Positions 52,625 to 61,371 of a DNA stretch of 64,000 nt are shown here, piece after piece; within the stretch, counting starts at the first letter, position 1; every line of letters starts with the position of its first letter. This DNA is from Intestinimonas butyriciproducens (lineage in GTDB: Bacteria; Bacillota; Clostridia; Oscillospirales; Butyricicoccaceae), in the NCBI RefSeq assembly GCF_016901775.1, contig NZ_JACJKW010000007.1:62001-126000 (forward strand). Reading direction: 5' to 3'. The notes under the pieces were generated by a model, which saw only the letters and a list, made by a program, of their open reading frames with translations, made no database searches and was not told where the DNA came from. The translations under genes were made by a program, and so were the position numbers.

Positions 52625-52921
52625 ATGAATCCATCACCCAAACGCTATCCCTTAAAGGACGAACGGGACCAACAAATCGATGTACAGGCCAAAAGCCATG
52701 CACTGGAATATGTCATTGCAGCCACACAAATTTTAACGGTTCTGTGCCTGATCAAAGGCAATCCTGCATGGAGAGGAAGTCTGTCTCTGCTGTTCTTCGG
52801 CATCGCCTTTATGCTGTTCTATAAGTATCAGCAGTACACCGCAAAGCCGTACCGACAAGTTGGCATTGTTTTTCTCGCCATCGGGGTTGCACTCCTGGTT
52901 TGGTTTGCCGTGGCCGGATAA
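52625..52921 (+). CDS. Small membrane protein with DER motif (XRE operon, gene 3; DUF6442-like)
   Basis: The 98-residue protein has LKDERDQQIDVQAKSHALEY near the N terminus and then three helices (about 30-50, 55-72 and 80-97). DERxQxI is shared with gene 2, so the two are probably paralogous or act together. ATG at 52625 follows AAAGGGAG at 9 nt. Function unknown. Confidence 0.75.
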   Translation: MNPSPKRYPLKDERDQQIDVQAKSHALEYVIAATQILTVLCLIKGNPAWRGSLSLLFFGIAFMLFYKYQQYTAKPYRQVGIVFLAIGVALLVWFAVAG

Positions 52922-52957
52922 ATCCAGCCCGACCCCGGGAAATTTCCTGGGGAATGG

Positions 52958-52986
52958 TTGCGAATGAAAGAACTTTTGAGTATAAT
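52958..52986 (+). promoter_or_regulatory. Promoter of trmB
   Basis: TTGCGA, a 17-nt spacer and TATAAT, about 44 nt before the ATG. Confidence 0.7.
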
Positions 52987-53029
52987 AGATGAACTGACAA
53001 AAAATACGGAAAGAGACAGGTGAAACGCC

Positions 53030-53722
53030 ATGCGAATGCGCCGCAAAAAGAATCTGGAGCCCCGCACGGCCCGATGCGAAAAGGTACACATCACAGAGCC
53101 CCAGGCTCTCAAGGGAAAATGGGAAGAACGGTTTGGCCGCAAAGGCCCCCTTTGGCTGGAAATCGGCTGCGGCAAAGGCCGGTTTGTGCTGCAAATGGCC
53201 CAGCATTTTCCCCAGGTGAATTTTGTGGCAGTGGAGCGGGATCCCAGTGCCTTGGTCATCGCCATGGAGGGAGCTATGGAACTGGGGCTCGGCAATGTGC
53301 TCTTTCTCAACCAGGACGCCATTGCTCTGGCCGATGTCTTTGACAAAGACGAGGTGGAGCGGCTGTTTCTGAATTTTTCCGATCCCTGGCCCCCCAACAA
53401 CCGGGCCAAACGACGGCTGACCCATCCCAATTTTCTCCGGGTCTATGCTCAGTTCCTCTGCCCCGGCGGCAGTATCCACATGAAAACCGACAACCAGAAG
53501 CTGTTTGAGTTCTCCCTCAATCAGTTTGCCGATTTCGGTCTGAAGCTGAGCCAGATCACCTTTGATCTGCACAAACTGCCTTTGTTCAATGTGATGACCG
53601 AATACGAAGAGCGGTTTTCCTCCCAGGGGCTTCCCATCTATCGGTGCGTGGCCACCTTCCCTGGCCCCGCTCTCCCCAACCCTGCTCCCCTTTCTCTGAA
53701 AGACGCAGAAACCGAAGAATAA
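53030..53722 (+). CDS. trmB: tRNA (guanine-N7-)-methyltransferase
   Basis: The 230-residue SAM enzyme makes m7G46 in the tRNA variable loop. It has the SAM motif LWLEIGCGKGRFVLQMAQHF, NFVAVERDPSALVIAMEGA, and the family signature LFLNFSDPWPPNNRAKRRLTH with the catalytic Asp. FNVMTEYEERFSSQGLPIYR is the C-terminal block. The last 25 residues are Pro/Ala-rich and not conserved. It is monocistronic with its own promoter and terminator. Confidence 0.94.
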   Translation: MRMRRKKNLEPRTARCEKVHITEPQALKGKWEERFGRKGPLWLEIGCGKGRFVLQMAQHFPQVNFVAVERDPSALVIAMEGAMELGLGNVLFLNQDAIALADVFDKDEVERLFLNFSDPWPPNNRAKRRLTHPNFLRVYAQFLCPGGSIHMKTDNQKLFEFSLNQFADFGLKLSQITFDLHKLPLFNVMTEYEERFSSQGLPIYRCVATFPGPALPNPAPLSLKDAETEE

Positions 53723-53728
53723 TGTAAC

Positions 53729-53763
53729 AAAAACGCCCGGATGCTTTCATCCGGGCGTTTTTT
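53729..53763 (+). terminator. Bidirectional terminator after trmB
   Basis: AACGCCCGGATG and CATCCGGGCGTT pair around CTTT, flanked by A and T tracts; it also ends the convergent M20 gene. Confidence 0.9.
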
Positions 53764-53783
53764 CTCTATGATCTGAACGGTTT

Positions 53784-54950
53784 TTAAAACTCCTTCTGGT
53801 GGAGCACCACGGCGCAGATCAGCCTGGCCCGCTGCGTGAGAGAGGGCACAAAGGCGTATTCCCGCTTGGTGTGGTTCCATTCTCCCTGCACGCCGAAGGA
53901 GCAGATCACCGGCGTGCCTGCCAGAGAGATATAGGCGGCATCGGAAAATCCGCCCAGCACCTTCCGGCCGGGCACCGGGAAACCTTCCTGCTCTGCCACC
54001 CGGCAGACATAGGCATAGAACTTTTCCACCTTCTCATCGGTTTCATAGATGGGAGCGTCCTTTTCAAAAACCACATGGCCCCGGGTGCCCTCCACCTCAC
54101 AGTGTTCCACAATCTGAGGAATGGCTGCTTTGACCCGCTGCCGTCCCACTTCCTGCAAGACCCGGATATCCACATCCATCTGGCAGCTTCCTGCCACAGC
54201 ATTGGGCACGGTCCCCCCCTGGATGACTCCCACATTCACTGTGGTTCCCTCATCCAGATCGGTGAGGGCCTGGATGGCCAGCACTTTGTGGGCCGCCTCT
54301 TCGATGGCGCTGCGGCCCGACTCAAAGTCGTTGCCCGCATGGGATTCCACCCCTTCCACCGTCACACGGCAGCCCAGATGGCCCTTGCGGCCCACGCACA
54401 GACAGCCGTCCATCAGGCCGGTCTCCATGTTGAAGGCGAAAAGGCAATCCTTTCCTTCCTGCAAAAAGACTTCGGCCCCGGTAGAGCCCTGGTGCCCCTT
54501 CTCCTCGTTGCCGGAAAAGATGATTTTGATGGGGCTCTCTTTGTAGCCCAGGTGTTTCAGAGCCTTGATGGCATAGAGAGAAATTACTGCGCCACCCTTC
54601 ATGTCCAAAGCACCTGGCCCGAAGGCCTTATCTCCTTCGATGCGGAAGGGATTTTCTCCCCAGCTTCCTTTGGGGAACACGGTGTCCAGATGGCCGGAGA
54701 ACAAAATGGGTTTCCCCCCGTTTTCCTCTCCCCAGATCCCCACCAGGGTACCGGCCCAACCGCCGCCCACATCCTCTATGCGGCAGGAAAAGCCTTCTTT
54801 TTCAAATTCCTCTTTGAGGCGCCGGAGCACTTTTTCCACATTCTCCGGCTCGCCCACATAACTCTCCATGTTGACAAGCTCTTTCCAAAGCTCCAGCATA
54901 GCCGGACGGTGGTCTTCCAAAAACGCGCCGATCTGTTCCATCTGTGTCAT
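53784..54950 (-). CDS. M20-family metallopeptidase (glutamate carboxypeptidase-like)
   Basis: The 388-residue enzyme belongs to the CPG2/ArgE group. Its first zinc ligand is in ILFSGHLDTVFP, the bridging Asp in FGPGALDMKGGAV, the catalytic Glu in FSGNEEKGHQGST, and a dimerisation (lid) domain (about 190-300) carries GVESHAGNDFESGRSAIEE. The C-terminal zinc His lies in GVQGEWNHTKREYAF. It removes a C-terminal residue, often Glu, from a peptide or acyl amino acid. ATG at 54950 has GGGGAA upstream. It lies 22 nt beyond the MATE gene, so an operon is likely. Confidence 0.9.
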   Translation of the reverse strand: MTQMEQIGAFLEDHRPAMLELWKELVNMESYVGEPENVEKVLRRLKEEFEKEGFSCRIEDVGGGWAGTLVGIWGEENGGKPILFSGHLDTVFPKGSWGENPFRIEGDKAFGPGALDMKGGAVISLYAIKALKHLGYKESPIKIIFSGNEEKGHQGSTGAEVFLQEGKDCLFAFNMETGLMDGCLCVGRKGHLGCRVTVEGVESHAGNDFESGRSAIEEAAHKVLAIQALTDLDEGTTVNVGVIQGGTVPNAVAGSCQMDVDIRVLQEVGRQRVKAAIPQIVEHCEVEGTRGHVVFEKDAPIYETDEKVEKFYAYVCRVAEQEGFPVPGRKVLGGFSDAAYISLAGTPVICSFGVQGEWNHTKREYAFVPSLTQRARLICAVVLHQKEF

Positions 54951-54972
54951 TTGTTGTTCCCCTTTCGCTATT

Positions 54973-56373
54973 TTATATTTCTTTCTGCGGCTTTTTCTCC
55001 GGGGAAAATCCCATTTTGGCAATCCTCCGGCGCATCCATCCTCCCTGGAAATAGTAAATCAAAAAGAGGACAGAGGTGAGGACCCAGCTCACCGGGTAAC
55101 TGAGCACCAGGTTATGGAAGGTGTGATTCAAAGGCAGCACGGCATGGATCCAGACCACCCGAAGCACACAGACACCGCTGGTGGTGATGAGCATGGGAAT
55201 GAGGGAATCCCCGGTTCCCCGGATGGCGCCGGAAAAGATTTCGATGCACACAAAAGTGATATACCAAGGGGCCAGAAACCGCATGATATCCACCCCTTCG
55301 GCCAGAACGGCCTGATCGGTGCTGAACAGACCGATGAGAGGGGATGCGGCAAAATAAAACAGGACGCTGAACAAAATGGTAGTCAAGGCGGCCATGCCCA
55401 TACACACCCAGATGCTTTTGCGCACCCGCTGGTATTGCTGAGCGCCGAAATTCTGGCCCACAAAGGTGGTGATGGATACGCCATAGGCGCCCAGCACCAT
55501 CCAGAAGAAGCTGTCCACCTTGCCTTGCGCCGTCCAGGCGGCAATGGTGTTGGTGCCGAAGGAGTTGACGCTGGCCTGGATGAGGATGTTGGAAATGGAG
55601 TACATATCCGACTGAATACCGGCAGGCAAACCGATTTTCACAATATCCCGCAGCAGCCGGGGCGTGAAGCGCACCTGTTTCAGATCCAGTTCATACACCG
55701 CCCCTTCCTTCCGCAGGGCCGCAAGGATCAAAGCAGCAGCCACCACCTGGGAAGTAACGGTGGCGATGCCCACACCGGCCACAGCCCATCTCAGAACCAC
55801 TACAAACAAAAGGTCCAGCACGATGTTGGTCAGACAGGCGATGATGAGGAAGTACAGGGGGCGGCGGGTATCGCCCATGGCCCGGAGGATACCCGAGCCG
55901 ATGTTATACACAAAGCTGGGGATGGTACCCACAAAATAGATCCGCAGATAGAGCTGGGCATAATCCATAATATCCACAGGGGTACCCATGGCGCTGAGGG
56001 CCCAGTGGGAAAGCCCCAGCCCCAGCAGCATAATGGCAGCTCCCACCCACAGAGCCAAAGCCATGGAGGTGTGCACCGCTTTTTTCACATCGTCAAAGCG
56101 GCGTGCGCCATAGGCCTGGGCAATGACCACCGTGGCGCCGGAAGAGATGCCCACAAACAGATTGACGAAGAAATTGATGAGCACGCTGGTGGTGCCGCCC
56201 ACAGCGGCCAGGGCCTCTTTGCCCACAAACTTGCCCACGATCATGGCGTCGGCGGTGTTATAGAGCTGCTGAAAAAAGGTACCTAGCAAAATGGGGAAAA
56301 AGAAGGCCAAAAGCTGCTTCCAGATCACGCCGTCGATGATAGGATTTCCCGTTTTTTCCATGGTCTGTTTCAT
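54973..56373 (-). CDS. MATE-family efflux transporter
   Basis: The 466-residue protein has twelve helices in two homologous halves. Repeated MATE blocks are FPILLGTFFQQLYNTADAMI and VGKEALAAVGGTTSVLINFF in the first half and IGLPAGIQSDMYSISNILIQ in the second. It exports cationic drugs or metabolites in exchange for sodium or protons. ATG at 56373 follows GGAGGAACC. The M20 peptidase follows 22 nt downstream. The substrate is unknown. Confidence 0.92.
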   Translation of the reverse strand: MKQTMEKTGNPIIDGVIWKQLLAFFFPILLGTFFQQLYNTADAMIVGKFVGKEALAAVGGTTSVLINFFVNLFVGISSGATVVIAQAYGARRFDDVKKAVHTSMALALWVGAAIMLLGLGLSHWALSAMGTPVDIMDYAQLYLRIYFVGTIPSFVYNIGSGILRAMGDTRRPLYFLIIACLTNIVLDLLFVVVLRWAVAGVGIATVTSQVVAAALILAALRKEGAVYELDLKQVRFTPRLLRDIVKIGLPAGIQSDMYSISNILIQASVNSFGTNTIAAWTAQGKVDSFFWMVLGAYGVSITTFVGQNFGAQQYQRVRKSIWVCMGMAALTTILFSVLFYFAASPLIGLFSTDQAVLAEGVDIMRFLAPWYITFVCIEIFSGAIRGTGDSLIPMLITTSGVCVLRVVWIHAVLPLNHTFHNLVLSYPVSWVLTSVLFLIYYFQGGWMRRRIAKMGFSPEKKPQKEI

Positions 56374-56606
56374 ATTGGTTCCTCCTTTTCCCGGGGCGGA
56401 TTTTTTCCTCCCCCTCCAGCCCAATATAGCATCCCCTCAGGAGGAAAGTCAAGGCAGGAGAGCCCTTTTGCCCCTTTAAAATTTTATCCCTTCTGCTTTA
56501 CCCTTCTTTGTCCTGTTTGCACAGAAGGAGGCCGTCAGTTCCCGCCTTCCCTTTATCCTCTTTGTCCCTTTCCCTATCATTTTTTGCCTTCCCTCTGCAA
56601 AGTGCC

Positions 56607-56645
56607 GAAAAAAGGCCGGAGAGCCTTTTTTTGCAGCTCTCCGGC
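56607..56645 (-). terminator. Terminator of the phosphatase-like gene
   Basis: GCCGGAGAGC (56615-56624) and GCTCTCCGGC (56636-56645) pair, with a T run on the minus strand at 56613-56607. Confidence 0.85.
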
Positions 56646-56659
56646 AGAATACAATCTTC

Positions 56660-57466
56660 TTATTTTACCGCCCGGCGGACCCCCAGGAAGTGCTGGATGT
56701 TCAGGTCTTCCGGAATGTCCAGACCATGGTTGCCGTGGACATCCTCCTGCTGGTGGACGCCATGGTCGGGGCAGAATGCTATGAGACTGGTCTTATTTTT
56801 CCAGCTTTCGGCAGCCTTGCGGCACAGCCGCTGGAAAATGCCGATCTGGTTGCTGAGGGCCTGCATGGACAGCAGGGAATCCACCCCGGTGCGGTGCATC
56901 ACATCGTCATATTCCTGGGTATAGGCCACGATCACATCGTACTGATCCTTGTCGATCAGCTCCAGGGCTTTTTCTTCCACCTCTTTGTCATAGGGCAGAT
57001 AGAAATAATCGATGGGACGATTGTTGTAGATCATGGCCATGCTGGAGCCTTCCACCGCCACCAGGGCCACCTTTTTTCCTGCCCGGGCCAGGACGTCAAA
57101 CAGAGAATCGATGGCGATCACCGGTTTTTCATAGGCCTGGATGCCGTGGACTTCCGGCTGGGCGCCGGTATACATGGTGCCGAAGCACACCGGGGTCACC
57201 GAGGGCATCACCGCCCGCAGAGGCAGCACCAGCTGGGTCTGTTCCAGCACCGGCTGGAACATCAGACGGTTTTTGTGGAAAAGCCACTGAGCCACGGCGT
57301 CGGGATTGTAAATCAGCGCCCGCTGAATGGGGCCGCCGGCCTGTTCCTTGAGCAGCTGCACCGCCCAATCCAAGGGCGGCTCGGCCTTTTCCGGGGCGGG
57401 GACATCCAGTACCGCCGCCAGAGTGGAGCAAAGACGGGCCAGAGAAATGCTGTTTTTCGCTTCCAT
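56660..57466 (-). CDS. Alkaline-phosphatase-superfamily (phosphodiesterase-like) protein
   Basis: The 268-residue cytoplasmic protein belongs to the alkaline phosphatase superfamily. The nucleophile Thr is likely in MPSVTPVCFGTMYTGAQPEVHGI, metal ligands lie in VAYTQEYDDVMHRTG (Asp and His) and AFCPDHGVHQQEDVHGNHG (Asp, His and His). It is shorter than secreted NPP enzymes and lacks a signal peptide. It would hydrolyse a phosphoester or phosphonate, unknown which. It is monocistronic with AAGGAGG upstream of the ATG. Confidence 0.78.
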   Translation of the reverse strand: MEAKNSISLARLCSTLAAVLDVPAPEKAEPPLDWAVQLLKEQAGGPIQRALIYNPDAVAQWLFHKNRLMFQPVLEQTQLVLPLRAVMPSVTPVCFGTMYTGAQPEVHGIQAYEKPVIAIDSLFDVLARAGKKVALVAVEGSSMAMIYNNRPIDYFYLPYDKEVEEKALELIDKDQYDVIVAYTQEYDDVMHRTGVDSLLSMQALSNQIGIFQRLCRKAAESWKNKTSLIAFCPDHGVHQQEDVHGNHGLDIPEDLNIQHFLGVRRAVK

Positions 57467-57520
57467 AAAAAGTTCCTCCTTCTGTGATGCTTTATTTCTA
57501 TATTTCTTTTCATTTATGGG

Positions 57521-58858
57521 TTATCCCAGTTTTGCAATCTCCTGTAAACACCGCTCCATGGGAGTCTCGTCCGGGCCGATCTCAATATCCGGATGGGTGC
57601 CCTCTATATCGTTACAGGTGCCGTCCTCGTTGATAAAATAGAAAGGAGCATACTGTATCAGCATCCCACAGTTGGGCATGGCCGCTGCCATCACCATCGG
57701 CTGGGCCATTGTTCCGCCCATTCCCCCTGTCTGAGTCCCCACCAAAGTGCAAAGATCACTTTCTTTTCCAAACCGGGCCAACATTTCCGAAGAAGAAGCC
57801 ACCCGCCTATCGGTCAAGATCCAGACCCGGCCTTCAAATTCCTGCCCATCCGGATTTTCCACATGGGTATAATCATCTACATCTGTTCGGATCGCCACGC
57901 CGTCGCACCCCTCCAGAGACTGCATATCCAGTTTGGGATAATCCATGGTGCTCAAATCAGAAATGGGCCGCAGCTCCACATCGGGATCGTTCTCCGGCCA
58001 GCCATCCCACATCTGCACATTCACGCTTCCCAGCTTGTAGGCCGCCACTTCCTCACTGGAAAAGGCCTTTCCGGCCCACAGAGGGTCCAGACCCTCAGAC
58101 CAGATTCGACTGTTGCCGCCGGGATTTCCCGTGATGTCAATGATAAAATGCTGAGCGTCCAGATTCTCCCGGCAGAAGGTCCGCAGTTTTTCAATCACAA
58201 CTTGAGAGACTCCCTCTCCATAAAATCCCAGGCTTTTCAACCGAACAATGGCAATCTCACCGTCACGGGACAACTGAATATTGGCGTCCATCACTGCATT
58301 GCTCTGTTCCCCCGCTTCATCCTCTTGCAGCCGAGTGGCTTCCTCCATGCTTTCCAGCTGCTTCCGATAGCGTGGAAGGGTCTCTGTCCAGTGGTAAAAC
58401 GACTGCACTTTTTCTGATTGGAACACTTCTTTTGCCGTTTCGCTTTCCCAATAACCTACATTTGTATATTCATGATAACCCCGTGGGTCGATCACGCAAA
58501 TATGGGCAAACCTCCCCAATCGGCTGCTCACCATTTCCATGATCTGCACAAATTGCTCTGCATCCCCATCCCCCAAACTGAAAATCATCTGCTGGTATTC
58601 CTGCTTGATCTGCTCCAGATTGATCCTTTTCGCCTGCTCAATCAAGTCAAAGGTGGCGCAGTTTTCCTCCAAAGTGGTCCAGAAAAAGTCATAGTCCTCC
58701 TGCATCATCTCCCGGGTGTAGGTAGCCGGGTCGAACACTTCCAGCTCCTGCTTCTGCGGCTTCTCCGGCGCGCCCTCCCCTGGAGCCGGGCCGGTTTGCA
58801 CACAGGCCAGCAGGATCACCGCCGTGGCCAAAGCCAGAGCACACAGCCGCTTCACCAT
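57521..58858 (-). CDS. S41-family serine peptidase-like lipoprotein
   Basis: The 445-residue lipoprotein (LLAC, Cys19) has a helical N-terminal part (about 45-150) and an S41 core (about 190-430): GEIAIVRLKSLGFYGEG, IIDITGNPGGNSRIW, and the nucleophile Ser in LTDRRVASSSEMLARFGKE, followed by VGTQTGGMGG and HPDIEIGPDETPMERCL. No PDZ domain is seen, as in other short S41 proteins of Clostridia. It acts outside the membrane. ATG at 58858 has AAAGGAGG 7 nt away. Start is 72 nt after the purB terminator region. Confidence 0.87.
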   Translation of the reverse strand: MVKRLCALALATAVILLACVQTGPAPGEGAPEKPQKQELEVFDPATYTREMMQEDYDFFWTTLEENCATFDLIEQAKRINLEQIKQEYQQMIFSLGDGDAEQFVQIMEMVSSRLGRFAHICVIDPRGYHEYTNVGYWESETAKEVFQSEKVQSFYHWTETLPRYRKQLESMEEATRLQEDEAGEQSNAVMDANIQLSRDGEIAIVRLKSLGFYGEGVSQVVIEKLRTFCRENLDAQHFIIDITGNPGGNSRIWSEGLDPLWAGKAFSSEEVAAYKLGSVNVQMWDGWPENDPDVELRPISDLSTMDYPKLDMQSLEGCDGVAIRTDVDDYTHVENPDGQEFEGRVWILTDRRVASSSEMLARFGKESDLCTLVGTQTGGMGGTMAQPMVMAAAMPNCGMLIQYAPFYFINEDGTCNDIEGTHPDIEIGPDETPMERCLQEIAKLG

Positions 58859-58891
58859 AACTTTTCCTCCTTTTTCCATCACCTGGATAGC

Positions 58892-58923
58892 AAAAAGGCC
58901 CCCGGGTGCGGGGGCTTTTTTGC
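58892..58923 (-). terminator. Terminator of purB
   Basis: GGCCCCCG and CGGGGGCTTTTTTG pair around GGTG; the minus strand has a T run towards 58892. Confidence 0.85.
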
Positions 58924-58930
58924 GTTATTA

Positions 58931-60367
58931 CTATACATTGATCTCGGCTTTACCGGCATGGATATCCGCATGGCGGTCCAGCACCGGCTGAACGCACTCA
59001 CGCAGGAAGTCCTCGGTCTGCATTTTGGCGCAGCCGATGTATTTTTCCGGCTGGAGAATGCCCTCCAGCTCCTGCTCGGTCACTCCGAAAATGGGGTCCT
59101 GGGCAATGCGGTGCAGCAGGTCGTTGCTCTTGCCTTCCAGTTTCACCTGACGGGCGGCATCCATGGAGTGTTCCCGGATGTGCTCGTGCAGCTCCTGCCG
59201 GTCGCCGCCCCGGCGGACGGCGTCCATCATGATATTCTCGGTGGCCATGAAGGGCAGCTCTTCCCGCAGATGCTTTTCGATCATCTTGGGATAGACCACC
59301 AGCCCTGCGGACACATTCTCATACAGATTGAGCACGGCGTCGCAGCACAGGAAGGCCTCCGCAATGCTCAGGCGCTTGTTGGCGCTGTCGTCCAGGGTGC
59401 GCTCAAACCACTGGGTGGCGGCGGTGATGGCCGGGTTGAGAGAGTCGATCATCAGATACCGGGCCAGAGCGGCCATGCGCTCGCAGCGCATGGGGTTGCG
59501 CTTATAGGCCATGGCAGAAGAGCCGATCTGGTTCTTCTCAAAGGGCTCTTCCATTTCCTTCATATGCTGCAAAAGCCGCATATCGTTGCTGAACTTGGCG
59601 GCGCTCTGGGCGATCAGGGACAGCACGCTGAGCACTTTGAAGTCCACCTTCCGGGTGTAGGTCTGGCCGGACACCGGCACGCAGCTCTCAAAGCCCATTT
59701 TTTTGGCGATCAGCCCATCCAGCTGACGCACCTTGCTGTAATCTCCGTCGAAAAGCTCCAGGAAGCTGGCCTGGGTACCGGTGGTGCCTTTGCTGCCCAG
59801 CAGCTTCAGCTCGCCCATCAGCTTTTCCACTTCCTCGATGTCCATGAGGATGTCATTTGCCCACAAAGTGGCCCGCTTGCCCACAGTGGTGGGCTGGGCC
59901 GGCTGGTAGTGGGTATAAGCCAGCGTGGGCATTCCCTTGTATTCCTCTGCAAAGGCCGAGAGGGAACGGAGCACTTCCAGCAGCTTGGACAGGAGGATTT
60001 TCAGTCCCTCCCGCATGATGATCACATCGGTATTGTCTCCCACATAGCAGGATGTGGCTCCCAGGTGAATGATTCCCCGGGCCTTGGGGCAGCACTCCCC
60101 ATAGGTGTGCACATGGGCCATCACATCGTGGCGGAACTTCTTTTCATACTCCGCCGCCTTGTCAAAATCAATGTCATCGATATGAGCCCGCATTTCTTCC
60201 AACTGTCCATCGGTGATGGGCAGTCCCAGCTCCTGCTCGCTTTCGGCCAGGGCGATCCACAGCTTCCGCCAGGTGGAAAACTTGTACTGGGAGGAAAAGA
60301 GGTATTTCATCTCCTCGCTGGCATAGCGGGAATTGAGAGGTGTTTCATAAGAGCGATAGTCCTTCAT
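58931..60367 (-). CDS. purB: Adenylosuccinate lyase
   Basis: The 478-residue enzyme cleaves SAICAR and adenylosuccinate in purine synthesis. It has the fumarase-superfamily signature GSSAMAYKRNPMRCE with the catalytic loop, LGATSCYVGDNTDV, YTHYQPAQPTTVGKR and the C-terminal domain. It is of the human-like subgroup by length and by the start DYRSYETPLNSRYAS. ATG at 60367 follows AAAGGCGG at 8 nt. No other pur genes are nearby. A weak promoter is at 60394-60423. Confidence 0.95.
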   Translation of the reverse strand: MKDYRSYETPLNSRYASEEMKYLFSSQYKFSTWRKLWIALAESEQELGLPITDGQLEEMRAHIDDIDFDKAAEYEKKFRHDVMAHVHTYGECCPKARGIIHLGATSCYVGDNTDVIIMREGLKILLSKLLEVLRSLSAFAEEYKGMPTLAYTHYQPAQPTTVGKRATLWANDILMDIEEVEKLMGELKLLGSKGTTGTQASFLELFDGDYSKVRQLDGLIAKKMGFESCVPVSGQTYTRKVDFKVLSVLSLIAQSAAKFSNDMRLLQHMKEMEEPFEKNQIGSSAMAYKRNPMRCERMAALARYLMIDSLNPAITAATQWFERTLDDSANKRLSIAEAFLCCDAVLNLYENVSAGLVVYPKMIEKHLREELPFMATENIMMDAVRRGGDRQELHEHIREHSMDAARQVKLEGKSNDLLHRIAQDPIFGVTEQELEGILQPEKYIGCAKMQTEDFLRECVQPVLDRHADIHAGKAEINV

Positions 60368-60393
60368 GGGCACAGCCGCCTTTCATCTAAAGA

Positions 60394-60423
60394 ATACTAG
60401 AATACTGCTTCCATTTTACACAA
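60394..60423 (-). promoter_or_regulatory. Putative promoter of purB
   Basis: On the minus strand TTGTGT (60423-60418), an 18-nt spacer and TAGTAT (60399-60394). Confidence 0.45.
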
Positions 60424-60447
60424 AATCCCCCCTTCTGACAAGGGGCG

Positions 60448-61371
60448 CTATTTCAAAAATCCAGCCACCAGCCGTTCCTCGGCCTCTTCCCTGGTCAGGC
60501 CCAGGGTCTGAAGCTTCCACAGCTGTTCTCCGGCGATCTTGCCGATGGCCGCTTCGTGGATGAGGGAGGCATCCTCACACCGGGCCGCCAGCCGGGGAGC
60601 GGCGTCCACGGTGCCCTGACCCATGAGCAGCGCATCGCAGGCGGTGTGGCCGGTGCAGGGGGCAAAGCCCCGGATGAGAGAGGAAAAGTCCTGATGGGAC
60701 TGATCCTTGGCCACCGCCCGGGAGACCAGATCGCAGCCGCTGTTTTCGCCCAGAAGATCCACTTCAAACTGGCTGTCGGCCTGCTGGTCCTTTTCGGTGA
60801 GCAAACGCTCCCGCACCAGAAGCCGGGCGTCTTTGCCCACTTTGCCTTTTGTAATACGGCAGGTGCGGTCCACGCCTCCCAGCTGGGTGGTGTCCATTTC
60901 CAGAAGGGAGCCTTCTCCCAGTTCAAACCAGGTCTGGGGGTCCAGCACCTTCTTGCCTTCTCCCTGGCCCTCGCCGGCGTGCTTTTCGATGTAATGGACT
61001 TTGGCTCCTTCGGCCAGGAAGAAGCGATGGATGCCGCTGTGGCGGCTGCCCTCTTCCCCTTCTACATGAACGCCGCAGCCGGCGTAAATGGTGATATCGG
61101 CGTTTTTGCCGATGTGGAAATCGTTATAAACCACTTCCTCCACGCCGCCATGGGTGATGCAGGCGGGAATATACACTGTCTCTCCCTGAGTCCCCTCATC
61201 CACCGTGATATCCAGGCCGCTCCCATCGGGTTTGGGGGTAATATGGGTGTGCTGGGTGGAGTGAATGGCGGCACAGCCTCCATCCTCCCGCACGGAATAG
61301 GCGGACTTTTCCCACAGTTTTCCTTTGAAATCAGAGACCACTTCCAACAGTTTTTCGGTGATGGCTTTCAT
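60448..61371 (-). CDS. smsB: Minimal SUF scaffold protein (SmsB, SufB/SufD family)
   Basis: The 307-residue protein is a short SufB/SufD-type scaffold, missing the long N-terminal part of SufB. The core beta-helix has THGGVEEVVYNDFHIGKNAD, KHAGEGQGEGKKVL and DCxxxxR-like DLVSRAVAKDQS, and its C terminus has LIHEAAIGKIAGEQLWKLQT. It overlaps the sufC-like gene by 1 nt. The pair lacks SufS, SufU, SufD, and so is the two-gene SmsCB form known from archaea and some anaerobic bacteria. It would supply Fe-S clusters to Rnf, EFR1 and radical SAM proteins in the window. Confidence 0.85.
   Translation of the reverse strand: MKAITEKLLEVVSDFKGKLWEKSAYSVREDGGCAAIHSTQHTHITPKPDGSGLDITVDEGTQGETVYIPACITHGGVEEVVYNDFHIGKNADITIYAGCGVHVEGEEGSRHSGIHRFFLAEGAKVHYIEKHAGEGQGEGKKVLDPQTWFELGEGSLLEMDTTQLGGVDRTCRITKGKVGKDARLLVRERLLTEKDQQADSQFEVDLLGENSGCDLVSRAVAKDQSHQDFSSLIRGFAPCTGHTACDALLMGQGTVDAAPRLAARCEDASLIHEAAIGKIAGEQLWKLQTLGLTREEAEERLVAGFLK

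Noticed and set aside
58418-60400. A 660-residue open frame on the plus strand
   Set aside because: It lies antisense to purB and the S41 gene and has His/Gly/Leu-rich composition typical of shadow frames.
60374-60447. Purine riboswitch upstream of purB
   Set aside because: The gap is 80 nt and lacks the three-way-junction consensus.
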